A stretch of DNA of 64,000 nucleotides, taken from assembly GCF_030505195.1 (NCBI RefSeq), contig NZ_CP129672.1:2452501-2516500 (forward strand), given 5' to 3'. The notes beneath the pieces were generated by a model, which saw only the letters and a list, made by a program, of their open reading frames with translations, was not told where the DNA came from and did not search any database. This stretch comes from Comamonas testosteroni. GTDB lineage: Bacteria > Pseudomonadota > Gammaproteobacteria > Burkholderiales > Burkholderiaceae_C. Positions within the stretch are counted from its first letter, which is position 1. Every line of letters begins with the position of its first letter. A program made the translations under genes and the position numbers. Below, in pieces: positions 1-8,245 of the stretch.

Positions 1-358
1 CGGCGCGCGTGTGGGTATGGATCACGCATTGCGCGTCGGCGCGTGCCTCATGCACGGCGCTGTGGATGACGAAGCCGGCCGGGTTCACGGGAAAGGGCGA
101 GTCCATGAGCTTGTTGCAACCCAGGTCCACCTTGATCAGCGAGGAGGCGGTGATCTCGTCAAACATCAGCCCGTAGGGGTTGATGAGGAAGTGATGCCCG
201 GGGCCCGGCAGCCGCGCGCTGATGTGGGTGAAGACCAGATCGCTCCAGCCGTACAGTGCCACCAGCCGGTAGCAGGCGGCCAGGTCCACGCGCAGCTGCC
301 ATTCCTCGGGGCTGACCAGATGCTGCACGCTGGGGATGTTCAAGGGCTCTTGGCTCAC
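1..358 (-). CDS. Class II aldolase/adducin family protein, N-terminal part
   Basis: The gene runs off the left edge, so only the first 119 residues are visible. The protein has the class II aldolase/adducin start: an early helix, then GWSDLVFTHISARLPG, then INPYGLMFDEITASSLIKVD, and finally HTHTR at the window edge. In this family the HTH histidines bind the catalytic metal (L-fuculose-phosphate aldolase and ribulose-5-phosphate epimerase fold). I chose the GTG start because GGAG lies about 9 nt upstream and the protein is collinear with the family from there. The substrate cannot be told; many proteobacterial members with this N-terminus are uncharacterised. Family confident, reaction not. 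Confidence 0.8.
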   Translation of the reverse strand, partial: MSQEPLNIPSVQHLVSPEEWQLRVDLAACYRLVALYGWSDLVFTHISARLPGPGHHFLINPYGLMFDEITASSLIKVDLGCNKLMDSPFPVNPAGFVIHSAVHEARADAQCVIHTHTRA

Positions 359-510
359 GGGCGACTCTCCTTCATCGTTGATCCGATGAATGTAGACACT
401 CGTGCACCGGCGGTCTGTTGGCTAGGCGACAGAACCCTGCAAACGCGGGCGAGGCCGGTTCGGATCAGGCGCGGTGGCAATACCCGTGGGAGATGTTGGC
501 CCGAGTCTGG

Positions 511-543
511 AAAATAAAAAAGGAGCTTGCAGCGCAAGCTCCT
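511..543 (-). terminator. Intrinsic terminator for the M20 peptidase gene
   Basis: Perfect 10-bp arms (AGGAGCTTGC / GCAAGCTCCT, loop of 3 nt). Read on the minus strand, the hairpin is followed by a T-rich run (TTTTTATTTT). It lies about 70 bp after the stop codon of the M20 peptidase. Confidence 0.8.
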
Positions 544-608
544 GTTGATTTTCAGATTGTTTCTGTATTGAAACTGAAGCTGATAAAGCGCAAAAAGCTA
601 TCAAAAAC
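541..608. repeat. AT-rich dispersed intergenic element (GATAGCT/AGCTATC core)
   Basis: An AT-rich stretch ending in AAAGCTATCAAAAA, with an internal AAGCTGATAAAGCGC. It resembles other intergenic stretches in this window near 29645, 33451, 43876, 48117, 48511, 53712 and 63748. No coding potential. The rest of the 359-610 gap holds the promoter region of the aldolase gene and the terminator above. Confidence 0.5.
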
Positions 609-610
609 GA

Positions 611-1891
611 TTACTTGATCTGGCCACGCGACAGGTCCTGGATCATGCGGGCGGCCAGATACAGGCGCGGTGCGATGGTGTTGAGCTGCACATATTCGGC
701 ATCGTTGGAATGCGCGCCATGGCCCGACAGGCCGAAGCCCTCGATCACGCCGCCCTTGGCCTTGAGGGCCGCGAAAGCCGCATCCGTGCCGCCGCCCGAG
801 GCCTTGTCCATGACCTTCATGGGCAGCTTCAGCTCCTGCTCATAAATGCCCTGGGCATGGGCCGCCAGCTTGCGCGCCGTGGCATTGGCCTCCAGCGGCG
901 GGCGGCGCACTTCGAACTTCAGCTCCACCTTGCTGGCGGCGAGCAGCTTGTTGCCGATCTTGTCCTGCATGGCTTTTTCCAGCGCCGTGAAGTCGGCCAC
1001 GCGCAGCGCACGGGCATCGGCCTGGGCCGTGGCTTCGGCGGCAATCACATTGCGGTTGGTGCCGGCCTTGGACACCGTCCAGTTGAGCTTGAGGCCGTCC
1101 TGGGGCTGGGACAGATCCTTCATCTGCAGCAGCTGATGCGAGAGCTCGTACAGCGCATTCACGCCGTCTTCGGGCTTGGCGCCCGCATGCGATGCCTTGC
1201 CGGTGACCTTGAGGTAGGCGGCGCCGATGCCGCTGGTGGCCAGGCGCAGGCTGCCGTCGTTGCCGCCGCCTTCAAAGCTGAACACGGCGTCCTGCTCGGC
1301 CCCCAGGCGGGTGATGGTGCTGCGGGCTCCGGGCGAGCTGATTTCCTCGTCGCCGTTGATCAGCACCGTGAGCGTGCCGTAGTCCTCGATGCCCAGCTTC
1401 TTGAGCAGGGGCACGATATGCATGATCAGGGCCACGCCCTGCTTGTCATCGGCAATGCCCAGGCCATAGGCCTTGTCGCCGTCGATGCGAAAGGGCTGCT
1501 CCTTGAGCATGCCGGGCAGATAGACGGTGTCCATGTGCGCGATCAGCATGATGCGGCTGCTGCCCTTGCCCTTGAATTCGGCATGCACCATGGGGCCGAC
1601 TTTCTCGGGCGTGTCATCGAGGCGGTAGATGTCGCTGGGCTCGATCACCTCGACCTTGCCGCCCTGCGCGCGCAGCTTGCCGGCGATGTACTCGGCAATC
1701 TTCTTCACGCCCGCCACATCCTTGCTGCCGGACTCGATATGCACCAGATCGCGCAGCGTATCCAGATAGGGCTGCTGCTCCTTTTTCGCATGCTCCAGCC
1801 ATTCGGCCTGAGGGGCAGCCTGGGCGGAGCCGAAGGCCAGCACCAGGGCCAGGGCGCGCAGCAAAGGGGCAGAGGGCGTGTTCCAACGCAT
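611..1891 (-). CDS. Secreted M20 family metallopeptidase (glutamate carboxypeptidase-like)
   Basis: A 426-aa zinc-dependent exopeptidase of family M20, most like Pseudomonas carboxypeptidase G2 (removes C-terminal glutamate, including from folates). Residues 1-24 form a signal peptide ending SAQA, implying export. Visible metal and catalytic motifs are AHMDT (His ligand, Asp), GIADDKQG (bridging Asp), NGDEEISS (catalytic Glu and ligand) and GHGAHSNDAEYV near the C-terminus (last His ligand). The dimerisation domain lies between them. I chose the internal ATG at 1891 because AAGGAG precedes it and the signal peptide starts there; the longer reading frame adds 23 unlikely residues. Exact substrate is inference. 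Confidence 0.85.
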   Translation of the reverse strand: MRWNTPSAPLLRALALVLAFGSAQAAPQAEWLEHAKKEQQPYLDTLRDLVHIESGSKDVAGVKKIAEYIAGKLRAQGGKVEVIEPSDIYRLDDTPEKVGPMVHAEFKGKGSSRIMLIAHMDTVYLPGMLKEQPFRIDGDKAYGLGIADDKQGVALIMHIVPLLKKLGIEDYGTLTVLINGDEEISSPGARSTITRLGAEQDAVFSFEGGGNDGSLRLATSGIGAAYLKVTGKASHAGAKPEDGVNALYELSHQLLQMKDLSQPQDGLKLNWTVSKAGTNRNVIAAEATAQADARALRVADFTALEKAMQDKIGNKLLAASKVELKFEVRRPPLEANATARKLAAHAQGIYEQELKLPMKVMDKASGGGTDAAFAALKAKGGVIEGFGLSGHGAHSNDAEYVQLNTIAPRLYLAARMIQDLSRGQIK

Positions 1892-2053
1892 AGAAATTCT
1901 CCTTGAGGGGGCGGACCGCTCCCGGATAGGGCCGCGGCAAGACAAGGCGGCGTGATGCACCGCTCAGGCAATTCAGCTTAGCAGCCGTGTTTGCGGCCTC
2001 GGCGCTGAGGGACTAGGGATAAATACCAGGACCACTTGATCTCTCGCGCCAAC

Positions 2054-2086
2054 AAAAAAGCCCTGCAGCTTGCGCGCGCAGGGCTT
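2054..2086 (-). terminator. Intrinsic terminator of the MFS gene
   Basis: Arms AAGCCCTGC and GCAGGGCTT. On the minus strand the hairpin is followed by TTTTTTG. It lies 20 bp beyond the MFS stop codon. Confidence 0.75.
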
Positions 2087-2105
2087 GGTGGGTTGCGCCT
2101 GTTGC

Positions 2106-3392
2106 TCAGGCGGCTGCCAGTGGTGATTTGGTCTTTTTGCTCACACCGTCGCCCACGATGACGGCCGAGACCACCGACAGCACCAGCGCAATCGCCGAGC
2201 CATAGAACACTGCGTTGGTCATCTGGTGATCCAGCATGTAGCCGAAGACTGGCGCGGCCAGGCAAAAGCCCAGATCGAGGCCGGAATACACGGTGCCGTA
2301 GACACGACCCGTGGCGCCGGGGGGCGCTGCGCGCTTGATCAGCATGTCGCGCGAGGGGCCGGCCAGGCCCGTGCCCAGACCGGCGACAGAAGCCACGACC
2401 ACCGCCACCATGCCGGGCAGCCAACCCGTGCCGACGACAAACAGCAACAGGCCCGAGCCCAGCATGCAGATGGAGATCACCTTCTCCAGCCGTTGCACGC
2501 GGCCGACCAGAAAGCCGCCCACGACCATACCGGCAGCGCCGCACAGCATATAGCCGGTGACGATCAGCGCCGTCACGGAAAGCGGCAGGCCGTACATGGA
2601 TTGCAGGGCCGGGCTGGCAAAGCTCTGGATGGCGCTGAGCGCGCAGGTGCTCCAGAAGAAGAAGGAAAAGCACAGCCACACCGATGGCAGCTTCATGAAG
2701 GCCATGGGGTGTTCCTGAGGTGCGGCCATGGCTGCGGCGGCCGGCTTGGCGCCCGCACCGGCGGATTCGGCGCGATCATCGAGCGCATCGCGGTTGAAGA
2801 CCATGATGGCCAGCACCACGGCTGCGCACAGGGCTCCGCCCAGGCAGGCCAGACGCCAGGAGCCCGTGGCCGTGGTGATGCCCGCCATGAACAGCGGTGC
2901 CAGCGCCCAGCCTAGATTGCCGGACAGGCCATGCACCGAGAACGCATGGCCTATGCGCTGCTGCGACACGCGCTTGTTGAGGATGGTGAAATCCACGGGG
3001 TGGAAGGGCGCATTGCCCAGACCCGCAAAGAAGGAGGCCGCCAGCAGCATGCTGTAGCCCTGGGCCGTGCTGGCAATCAGGCCTGCCACCACAAAGCTGC
3101 TGAGGGCGGCAAACAGAATCGGACGTGCGCCAAAGCGGTCCACTGCAAAGCCGGCCAGTGCCTGGCCGGTGCCGGAAACAATGAAGAACAGCGAGACCAT
3201 GACGCTGAGCTCGGCATAGCTGTAGCCGAAGTCCTTGATCAGCCAGGGAAACAATGGCGGCAGCAGCAGATGGAAAAAATGCGACGAGCCATGGGCCAGG
3301 CCGATGAGGCTGATGGTGCGCGCGTCACTGCGCAGTGTCTCTGGCGCCTGATTTTGAGGTGTTGTGGAGGCAGGGCGGTTCATATGTCGCAT
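2106..3392 (-). CDS. MFS transporter, Fsr-like
   Basis: A major facilitator of about 428 aa with roughly 12 hydrophobic segments in the inner membrane. After the first two segments, FAVDRFGARP is the typical loop 2-3 motif; GNAPFHPVDFTILNKRVS and the following GHAFSVHG resemble the fosmidomycin-resistance (Fsr) branch of the superfamily. Likely a drug or metabolite exporter; the substrate is unknown. It is divergent from an AraC-type regulator 69 bp away, a common regulator/efflux arrangement. The start is uncertain: ATGs at 3392 and 3383 are both possible and neither has a clear ribosome binding site. Confidence 0.8.
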   Translation of the reverse strand: MRHMNRPASTTPQNQAPETLRSDARTISLIGLAHGSSHFFHLLLPPLFPWLIKDFGYSYAELSVMVSLFFIVSGTGQALAGFAVDRFGARPILFAALSSFVVAGLIASTAQGYSMLLAASFFAGLGNAPFHPVDFTILNKRVSQQRIGHAFSVHGLSGNLGWALAPLFMAGITTATGSWRLACLGGALCAAVVLAIMVFNRDALDDRAESAGAGAKPAAAAMAAPQEHPMAFMKLPSVWLCFSFFFWSTCALSAIQSFASPALQSMYGLPLSVTALIVTGYMLCGAAGMVVGGFLVGRVQRLEKVISICMLGSGLLLFVVGTGWLPGMVAVVVASVAGLGTGLAGPSRDMLIKRAAPPGATGRVYGTVYSGLDLGFCLAAPVFGYMLDHQMTNAVFYGSAIALVLSVVSAVIVGDGVSKKTKSPLAAA

Positions 3393-3461
3393 CTTAGGCA
3401 GACTGCTCGCGTCTTGTATGCGATAGTCTGCCAATTGCTATCGCAATCCAGCCAAACCATC

Positions 3462-4355
3462 ATGTCCAGCCTCCACGACCCCGAGCCCCTGCGTGCAGGC
3501 AAGGCCACCGCCTATGTGGAGACGCTGACACCCCATCTCTACATACCCACGGCACAGCGTCCGGTGCGCGCCAAATGTCGCTGGCTGGAGGCCGACACCC
3601 AGGTCAAGCCGCACCGTCATCCCTGGGGGCAACTGGCCATCTCCACCACGGGCACCATACGCCTGACGGTAGCGCAGGGCACCTATATCGTGCCGCCGTC
3701 CCGCGCACTGTGGGTGCCGCCCGGCATGGAGCATGCGGTGACCATGGTGGAAAGCGCCGATCTGCGCACGCTGTACTTCTTTCAGACCCATGGGCGTTGC
3801 GGCCCCGATGTCAGTCCCGAGCAAGAGGCGGCCTGGCGCCAATGCCGGGTGCTCAATGCGTCGGATCTGCTGCGCGCCGTGGTGCGCGAGCTGCCCACGC
3901 TGCCCGATGACAGCCTGCAGCGGTCCGAGCAGGACAGGGCGCGCGAGCACCATTTGAGCCAGCTGCTGCTCGACGAGCTGCGCCGTGCCAGCGCCGTGCA
4001 ACTGGGCGTGAACCTGCCCCAGGACAAGCGCTTGCGCCTGCTGTGCGAGGCCGTGCTGGCCGACCCGACGCGCAACGAGACACTGGAGGACTGGGCGCGC
4101 GATACCGGGGCCAGTCCGCGCACCGTGGCGCGGTTGTTTCGCCAGCAGCTGGAATGCAGTTTTACCCAGTGGCGCCAGCAGGTGGTGCTGGCCCATGCCG
4201 TCAGCTTGGCAGCGCGCAACTGGCCGATTCAGCGCATTGCGGCCGAGCTGGACTACAGTCCCAGCGCCTTCAGCGCCATGGTGCGCCGCACGGTGGGCAT
4301 GCCGCCTGCGCAGTTCTTCGGCATGCACACCAAAGTCATGGCTACCGGCGATTGA
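3462..4355 (+). CDS. AraC family transcriptional regulator
   Basis: A 297-aa regulator with an N-terminal cupin-like sensor (KPHRHPWGQL near residues 50-58, VPPSRALWVPPGMEHAV near 85-100) and a C-terminal double helix-turn-helix (EDWARDTGASPRTVARLFR and QRIAAELDYSPSAFSAMVRRTVGMPP). This cupin/AraC arrangement is seen in effector-sensing regulators placed beside transporters. It is divergent from the MFS gene at 2106-3392 and probably controls it. I used the ATG at 3462; the open frame extends upstream over the intergenic region without family similarity. Effector unknown. Confidence 0.85.
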   Translation: MSSLHDPEPLRAGKATAYVETLTPHLYIPTAQRPVRAKCRWLEADTQVKPHRHPWGQLAISTTGTIRLTVAQGTYIVPPSRALWVPPGMEHAVTMVESADLRTLYFFQTHGRCGPDVSPEQEAAWRQCRVLNASDLLRAVVRELPTLPDDSLQRSEQDRAREHHLSQLLLDELRRASAVQLGVNLPQDKRLRLLCEAVLADPTRNETLEDWARDTGASPRTVARLFRQQLECSFTQWRQQVVLAHAVSLAARNWPIQRIAAELDYSPSAFSAMVRRTVGMPPAQFFGMHTKVMATGD

Positions 4356-4456
4356 TTCGATAGCGCTGCAGGTCTTCTCGTCCCGTATCCGGGGGCCTGC
4401 GGAAATTATTTGCAGCGCCATGGAATGAAAGCAGCAGGCCTGCGCTCTTTATCACC

Positions 4457-5017
4457 ATGATCTTCTCCGCCGAGTCGCGCTACAACCAGTGGGTGCGCGA
4501 GCATTACCGCTTTTTGCTGCGCAGCGCCTGGGCGCTGACGGGCTCGCGTGCCACGGCCGAGGATGTGGTGCAGGATTGCTTCACCAGCGCCTGGCGCTTT
4601 CGCCACCAGCTGCGCGACCAGAGCATGGCCAGGGCCTGGCTGTTCCAGATCATGCGCCGTCATGCCTTCAGGCACTTCGATCCTGTGCAATCGCAGACCG
4701 AGCCTCTGGATGAAGCCGGCGAGCAGGGCGTAAATCTCCACGATGCGCTCGATGTGCAGCTGGATGTGGTCAAGGCGCTGAGCCGCATTGCCCCGATCCA
4801 TCGTGAAGTGCTGGTGCTTTACTACTTTGACGACATGCCCACGGCCCAGATGGCCGAGGCGCTGGATATTGCACCGGGCACCGTGCTCTCTCGCCTGGCG
4901 CGGGCCCGTGAGGCGCTCAAGACGGCACTGCAGGAGCCTGCGCGTCGTCCCGCAGGGGCCACCACCGAATCTTCCGCAGCTGCCGGCGTGATACCGCTGA
5001 GAAAGCGCGCACCATGA
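4457..5017 (+). CDS. ECF-type RNA polymerase sigma factor
   Basis: A 186-aa sigma-70 family protein with only regions 2 and 4. Region 2 shows RSAWALTGSRATAEDVVQDCFTSAW and region 4 shows REVLVLYYFDDMPTAQMAEALDIAPGTVLSRLARAREAL. It ends with ATGA overlapping the next gene, so it is translationally coupled to a membrane protein that is probably its anti-sigma factor. SorAB genes follow at once on the same strand, which suggests they belong to its regulon. Stationary-phase, sulfite-linked ECF factors that control sorT are known in Sinorhizobium; the link here is inference from order. Confidence 0.9.
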   Translation: MIFSAESRYNQWVREHYRFLLRSAWALTGSRATAEDVVQDCFTSAWRFRHQLRDQSMARAWLFQIMRRHAFRHFDPVQSQTEPLDEAGEQGVNLHDALDVQLDVVKALSRIAPIHREVLVLYYFDDMPTAQMAEALDIAPGTVLSRLARAREALKTALQEPARRPAGATTESSAAAGVIPLRKRAP

Positions 5018-5601
5018 AACACCAAGACCGCCCCGAAGACACCGATTTCGACCTGCGTGCCCGTGCCGAGCTGGCGCTGGCTTTCGAGCCCGGCGAGCCG
5101 CCGACCCATTTGCTGCGCCACACGCCCTGGTACGCCCGTCGTGGCCTGCATGCGCTGTGTGCAGCCGTGATAGTCGCCAGCGTCGCTGCGGGCAGCGTGC
5201 TGAGCCTGCGCCCGTCGCAGCTGGTGCGCTCGGCCATCGAGCATGAGTACTACGAACGCACGCTGCGTGGCCAGTTCATCCCGGAGGCCGAGATTGCCAG
5301 GCATATGGACTGGCCTGCCGACCAGAAGCTGCCAGGCTATACCCAGCTCATGCGGCCCTGCGATATCGACGGCAGTCGCGCCTATCACCTGACCACTTTT
5401 TTTGAAAAAGGCGGCATCGTCACCGTGCTGGCCTTCGAGCAGCCCCAGCGGATTGCCGATGGGCAGGGCTGGTGGGCCAACAGCTACTGGCAGGTGGTGC
5501 GCTCGCGCGAAGGTCGCCCGCTGGTGCTGATCGCACAGAAGAAACAGGCACTGGCCGTGGCTTCACGCGCTCTGGGAGCCCCTGAGAAAGCCGATGGCTG
5601 A
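5014..5601 (+). CDS. Putative membrane-anchored anti-sigma factor
   Basis: A 195-aa protein starting within the stop codon of the ECF sigma gene (4-nt overlap). The cytoplasmic part is about 45 residues (ELALAFEPGEPPTHLLRHTPWYARR), followed by one transmembrane helix near residues 47-66 (LHALCAAVIVASVAAGSVLSL) and a periplasmic domain of about 130 residues with a tryptophan-rich stretch (GQGWWANSYWQVV). There is no HxxxCxxC zinc motif, so it is not a ZAS-type anti-sigma factor. The function rests on position and topology; I recognise no named family. Confidence 0.65.
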   Translation: MKHQDRPEDTDFDLRARAELALAFEPGEPPTHLLRHTPWYARRGLHALCAAVIVASVAAGSVLSLRPSQLVRSAIEHEYYERTLRGQFIPEAEIARHMDWPADQKLPGYTQLMRPCDIDGSRAYHLTTFFEKGGIVTVLAFEQPQRIADGQGWWANSYWQVVRSREGRPLVLIAQKKQALAVASRALGAPEKADG

Positions 5602-5649
5602 ACCGGATTTTTCACGCTGAGCATTCACCACAATTACCAAGGAGACACC

Positions 5650-6864
5650 ATGCAACAACCCCCATCCCTGCCACGTCGTCGCCTGCTCGCCGGTAGCGCC
5701 AGTGCGCTGGCTGCGGCCGGTCTGGCCAGCTTCCAGAGCCAGGCTATGGCACAGGTGGCTGCGCCCGCCGCCAAGCCTCTGCCAGGCTACGCCGGCTTCA
5801 AGAATGCCGATGCCGTGATCGTGCACAGCTCCACCACCATCGAGACCAAGCGCAGCGCGTTTGGCACCGGCGTGGTCACGCCCACCAGCCAGCTTTATGT
5901 GCGCAACAACCTGCCGACGCCGCCGGAGGCCATCGTGGCCGACCGCGATGCATGGGTGGTGCAGATCGATGGTGTGAAAGAGCCCAGAAAGCTGAGCGTG
6001 CGTGAACTCAAGACCATGGGTCTGGAGACCGTGACCATGGTGCTGCAATGCTCTGGCAACGGCCGCGCCTTCTTCCCCTCCAAGCCCAGCGGTACGCAAT
6101 GGACGGTGGGTGCTGCTGGTTGCGTGGTCTGGAGCGGCGTTCCCGTGCGTGATGTCGTCAAGGCCCTGGGCGGCCTGGCCGAGGGCATGATCTACATGAC
6201 GGGAACGGGCGGAGAGGTGCTGCCCGCAGGCCTCGATCCCAAGAGCGTGCTGGTGGAGCGCTCCGTGCCCCTGTCGGCCATGGTGGTGGACGCACTGCTG
6301 GCCTGGGAGATGAACGGCGAGCCCGTGCCTCTGGCCCATGGCGGCCCGCTGCGTCTGATCCTGCCCGGCTACACCGGCGTGAACAACATCAAGTACATCA
6401 AGCAGCTGGCCTTTACCGACAAGGAAAGCGACGCGCACATCATGTCCCACGGCTACCGCATCTCGCCTCCGGGCAGCAAGGGCGATCCCAGCCAGCCTTC
6501 GGTGCAGGAGATGAGCGTCAAGTCCTGGATCAACAGCCCCATCCCCGAAGACGGCAACCAGGCTCCTGGCCTGGTGCAGATTCAGGGCGTGGCCTTCGGC
6601 GGGACGAACGCCGTCAAGGGGGTGGAGGTATCCATCGACGGCGGCAAGAGCTGGGAGCAGGCTCGTCTGGTCGGCCCCGACATGGGCAAGTACGCCTGGC
6701 GCCAGTTCGTGCTCCAGGCCCAGCTGCCCAAGGGCACTTACCAGCTGGCCAGCCGCGCCACCGACGTCAAGGGCAATGTGCAGCCCGAGACGCGCGGTGA
6801 AAACCAGAGCGGCTACAACAACACCAGCTGGGCCGACCACGCCGTGACGGTCACCGTGGCCTGA
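5650..6864 (+). CDS. sorA: Sulfite dehydrogenase molybdenum subunit, SorA-like
   Basis: A 404-aa periplasmic molybdoenzyme of the sulfite oxidase family. The N-terminus carries a Tat signal (PRRRLLAGSASALAAAGLA), as expected for a cofactor-loaded export substrate. LQCSGNGRAFF holds Cys134, the conserved molybdenum ligand. The C-terminal half is the Ig-like dimerisation domain (VEVSIDGGKSWEQARL). It oxidises sulfite to sulfate and passes electrons to a cytochrome c; the next gene encodes that partner. AAGGAGA precedes the start. SoxC-type sulfane dehydrogenases are relatives, but no sox genes are present. Confidence 0.88.
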   Translation: MQQPPSLPRRRLLAGSASALAAAGLASFQSQAMAQVAAPAAKPLPGYAGFKNADAVIVHSSTTIETKRSAFGTGVVTPTSQLYVRNNLPTPPEAIVADRDAWVVQIDGVKEPRKLSVRELKTMGLETVTMVLQCSGNGRAFFPSKPSGTQWTVGAAGCVVWSGVPVRDVVKALGGLAEGMIYMTGTGGEVLPAGLDPKSVLVERSVPLSAMVVDALLAWEMNGEPVPLAHGGPLRLILPGYTGVNNIKYIKQLAFTDKESDAHIMSHGYRISPPGSKGDPSQPSVQEMSVKSWINSPIPEDGNQAPGLVQIQGVAFGGTNAVKGVEVSIDGGKSWEQARLVGPDMGKYAWRQFVLQAQLPKGTYQLASRATDVKGNVQPETRGENQSGYNNTSWADHAVTVTVA

Positions 6865-6953
6865 GCGTCGCAATCACTGCCCATGCCCTGTGCCGCAAGA
6901 AGGAACGCAGGGTATGGGATCCAACCCCGATGCATCGCATTTCTCCAAGAACA

Positions 6954-7289
6954 ATGATGAAGACAAACCACACCCTCGCCGCCCTGTTGTTGACCGCCTT
7001 TGCGGGCACTGCCGCCCATGCCGATCAGGCTGCCCAGATGGCGCGCGGCAAAGAGCTGTTCACCACTGCAGCAGTCCCTGCCTGCGCGGTGTGTCATACC
7101 CTCAAGGACGCCGGTACCGAAGGGGCCATAGGCCCGGTGCTGGACGAGTTGCAGCCCGATGCGGCCCGCGTGGCGCGCGCTTTGAAGGACGGCATCGGCT
7201 CCATGCCCTCCTTCAAGGCCACAATGAGCGAAGCCGATATCGCTGCCGTTGCTCTGTACGTGAGCAAGGCCAGCGGCGCAGCCAAATAA
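6954..7289 (+). CDS. sorB: c-type cytochrome, SorB-like sulfite dehydrogenase subunit
   Basis: A 111-aa periplasmic monohaem cytochrome. A signal peptide (residues 1-23, ending AHA) precedes one haem site, CAVCH at residues 44-48, and a likely axial methionine in GSMPSFKATMSE. Small cytochromes of this size pair with SorA to form the SorAB sulfite:cytochrome c oxidoreductase. The start is ambiguous among adjacent ATGs (6954 or 6957) and an upstream ATG at 6930; the signal peptide favours 6954/6957. It is followed after 6 bp by the convergent methyltransferase gene. Confidence 0.85.
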   Translation: MMKTNHTLAALLLTAFAGTAAHADQAAQMARGKELFTTAAVPACAVCHTLKDAGTEGAIGPVLDELQPDAARVARALKDGIGSMPSFKATMSEADIAAVALYVSKASGAAK

Positions 7290-7295
7290 AGCGCC

Positions 7296-8048
7296 TCAGC
7301 CGCGCTGCGCGCCATCCAGCGGCATGGCGTAGATCCATACCTTGTGGCGGCTGTTGCCTTGCAGGCATGCCGTCGCTTCCACGCCGGGCAGTTGGAAATC
7401 CAGGCTCACCAGCCAGCTGCCGGGCTGCATCTCGGTGGCCGCCTTGACAGCGGCGCGGCCCATGCTTTCGGGCCGCTGGAACAGATAGACCAACTGATAG
7501 CCGCTCCAGTCGGCCAGCCAGATATCGCCACGCCGCACGCGTGCCCAGGGGCAGCGCAGGGCGCATGCAATCGCCAGTGGCCAGCTCCATTCCAGACCAT
7601 GGAGGCGGGCCTGCGGCAGCGCGCTGCGCAGCGCGCGCAGGCCGTCGCCCATGCCGCAGCCGGCGTCCAGCACCAGTGCCTGCCCCGGCAACTGCACGAC
7701 CTCTGCCAGCCCTTTGAGCGCATTGAACGGCGTTGGAAAGACCGGCGCATCACGCCAGGCATTGAGCGGGTAGATCAGCAGCAGCAAGCCCAGAGGCAGC
7801 AGCCAGCCCCAGGCGGGCAACTGGCTGGCGCTGAGCACCAGAAACGACAGCGGAAACCCGGCCGCAATGATGAGCCTGCGCCACCAGTTGGGCCCGCAGA
7901 GACTGGCCGCCGTGCTGAGGCTGCCGGCGACCAGCAGGGCCAGCCACCAGGGCAGCAGGCGCGCCAGAGCCGCAAAGATCCCCCAGGCGAGCAACCAGAC
8001 GAGCAATGCAGGCAGAGGCCAGGTCGAGGCAAGCCATTTTTTTGTCAT
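7296..8048 (-). CDS. Membrane-anchored class I SAM-dependent methyltransferase
   Basis: A 250-aa protein with three to four hydrophobic segments in the first 100 residues (PALLVWLLAWGIFAAL, WLALLVAGSLS, GFPLSFLVLSA, GWLLPLGLLLLIYPL). A soluble domain follows with SAM motif I, VLDAGCGMGDGLRAL, and an acidic motif II region (LHGLEWSW). The substrate is unknown. The start at 8048 is placed just ahead of the first membrane segment; no clear ribosome binding site supports any start. It converges on sorB and is divergent from the Sel1 lipoprotein gene. Confidence 0.7.
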   Translation of the reverse strand: MTKKWLASTWPLPALLVWLLAWGIFAALARLLPWWLALLVAGSLSTAASLCGPNWWRRLIIAAGFPLSFLVLSASQLPAWGWLLPLGLLLLIYPLNAWRDAPVFPTPFNALKGLAEVVQLPGQALVLDAGCGMGDGLRALRSALPQARLHGLEWSWPLAIACALRCPWARVRRGDIWLADWSGYQLVYLFQRPESMGRAAVKAATEMQPGSWLVSLDFQLPGVEATACLQGNSRHKVWIYAMPLDGAQRG

Positions 8049-8134
8049 GAGTTTTGAAATGTATCCGTCATACACAGGCTCCAGGACGCCGCAGCGCAGA
8101 CAAGGCCTTGTCGGGATTTTGCATTTTGTTCGGG

Positions 8135-8156
8135 ATACCCCTCTTTGGTGGGGTAT
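8135..8156. promoter_or_regulatory. Inverted repeat in divergent promoter region
   Basis: ATACCCC and GGGGTAT form perfect 7-bp arms 8 bp apart between the methyltransferase and Sel1 lipoprotein genes. Size and place suit an operator. No regulator is assigned. Confidence 0.35.
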
Positions 8157-8245
8157 GCGGGTTGTCAACTCGTCGTAAAAATTACTGATTTTTGCTTATG
8201 TATACTTTTCGGCTTTCAGCGGCTGAGAATTCAGAGGAGACATCC

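Noticed and set aside
710..1906. Open frame of 398 codons on the plus strand
   Set aside because: Antisense to the M20 peptidase, which has all catalytic motifs and a signal peptide.
8135..8156. Inverted repeat ATACCCC/GGGGTAT as a terminator
   Set aside because: No T-tract follows and it lies between divergent starts; kept only as a weak operator candidate.
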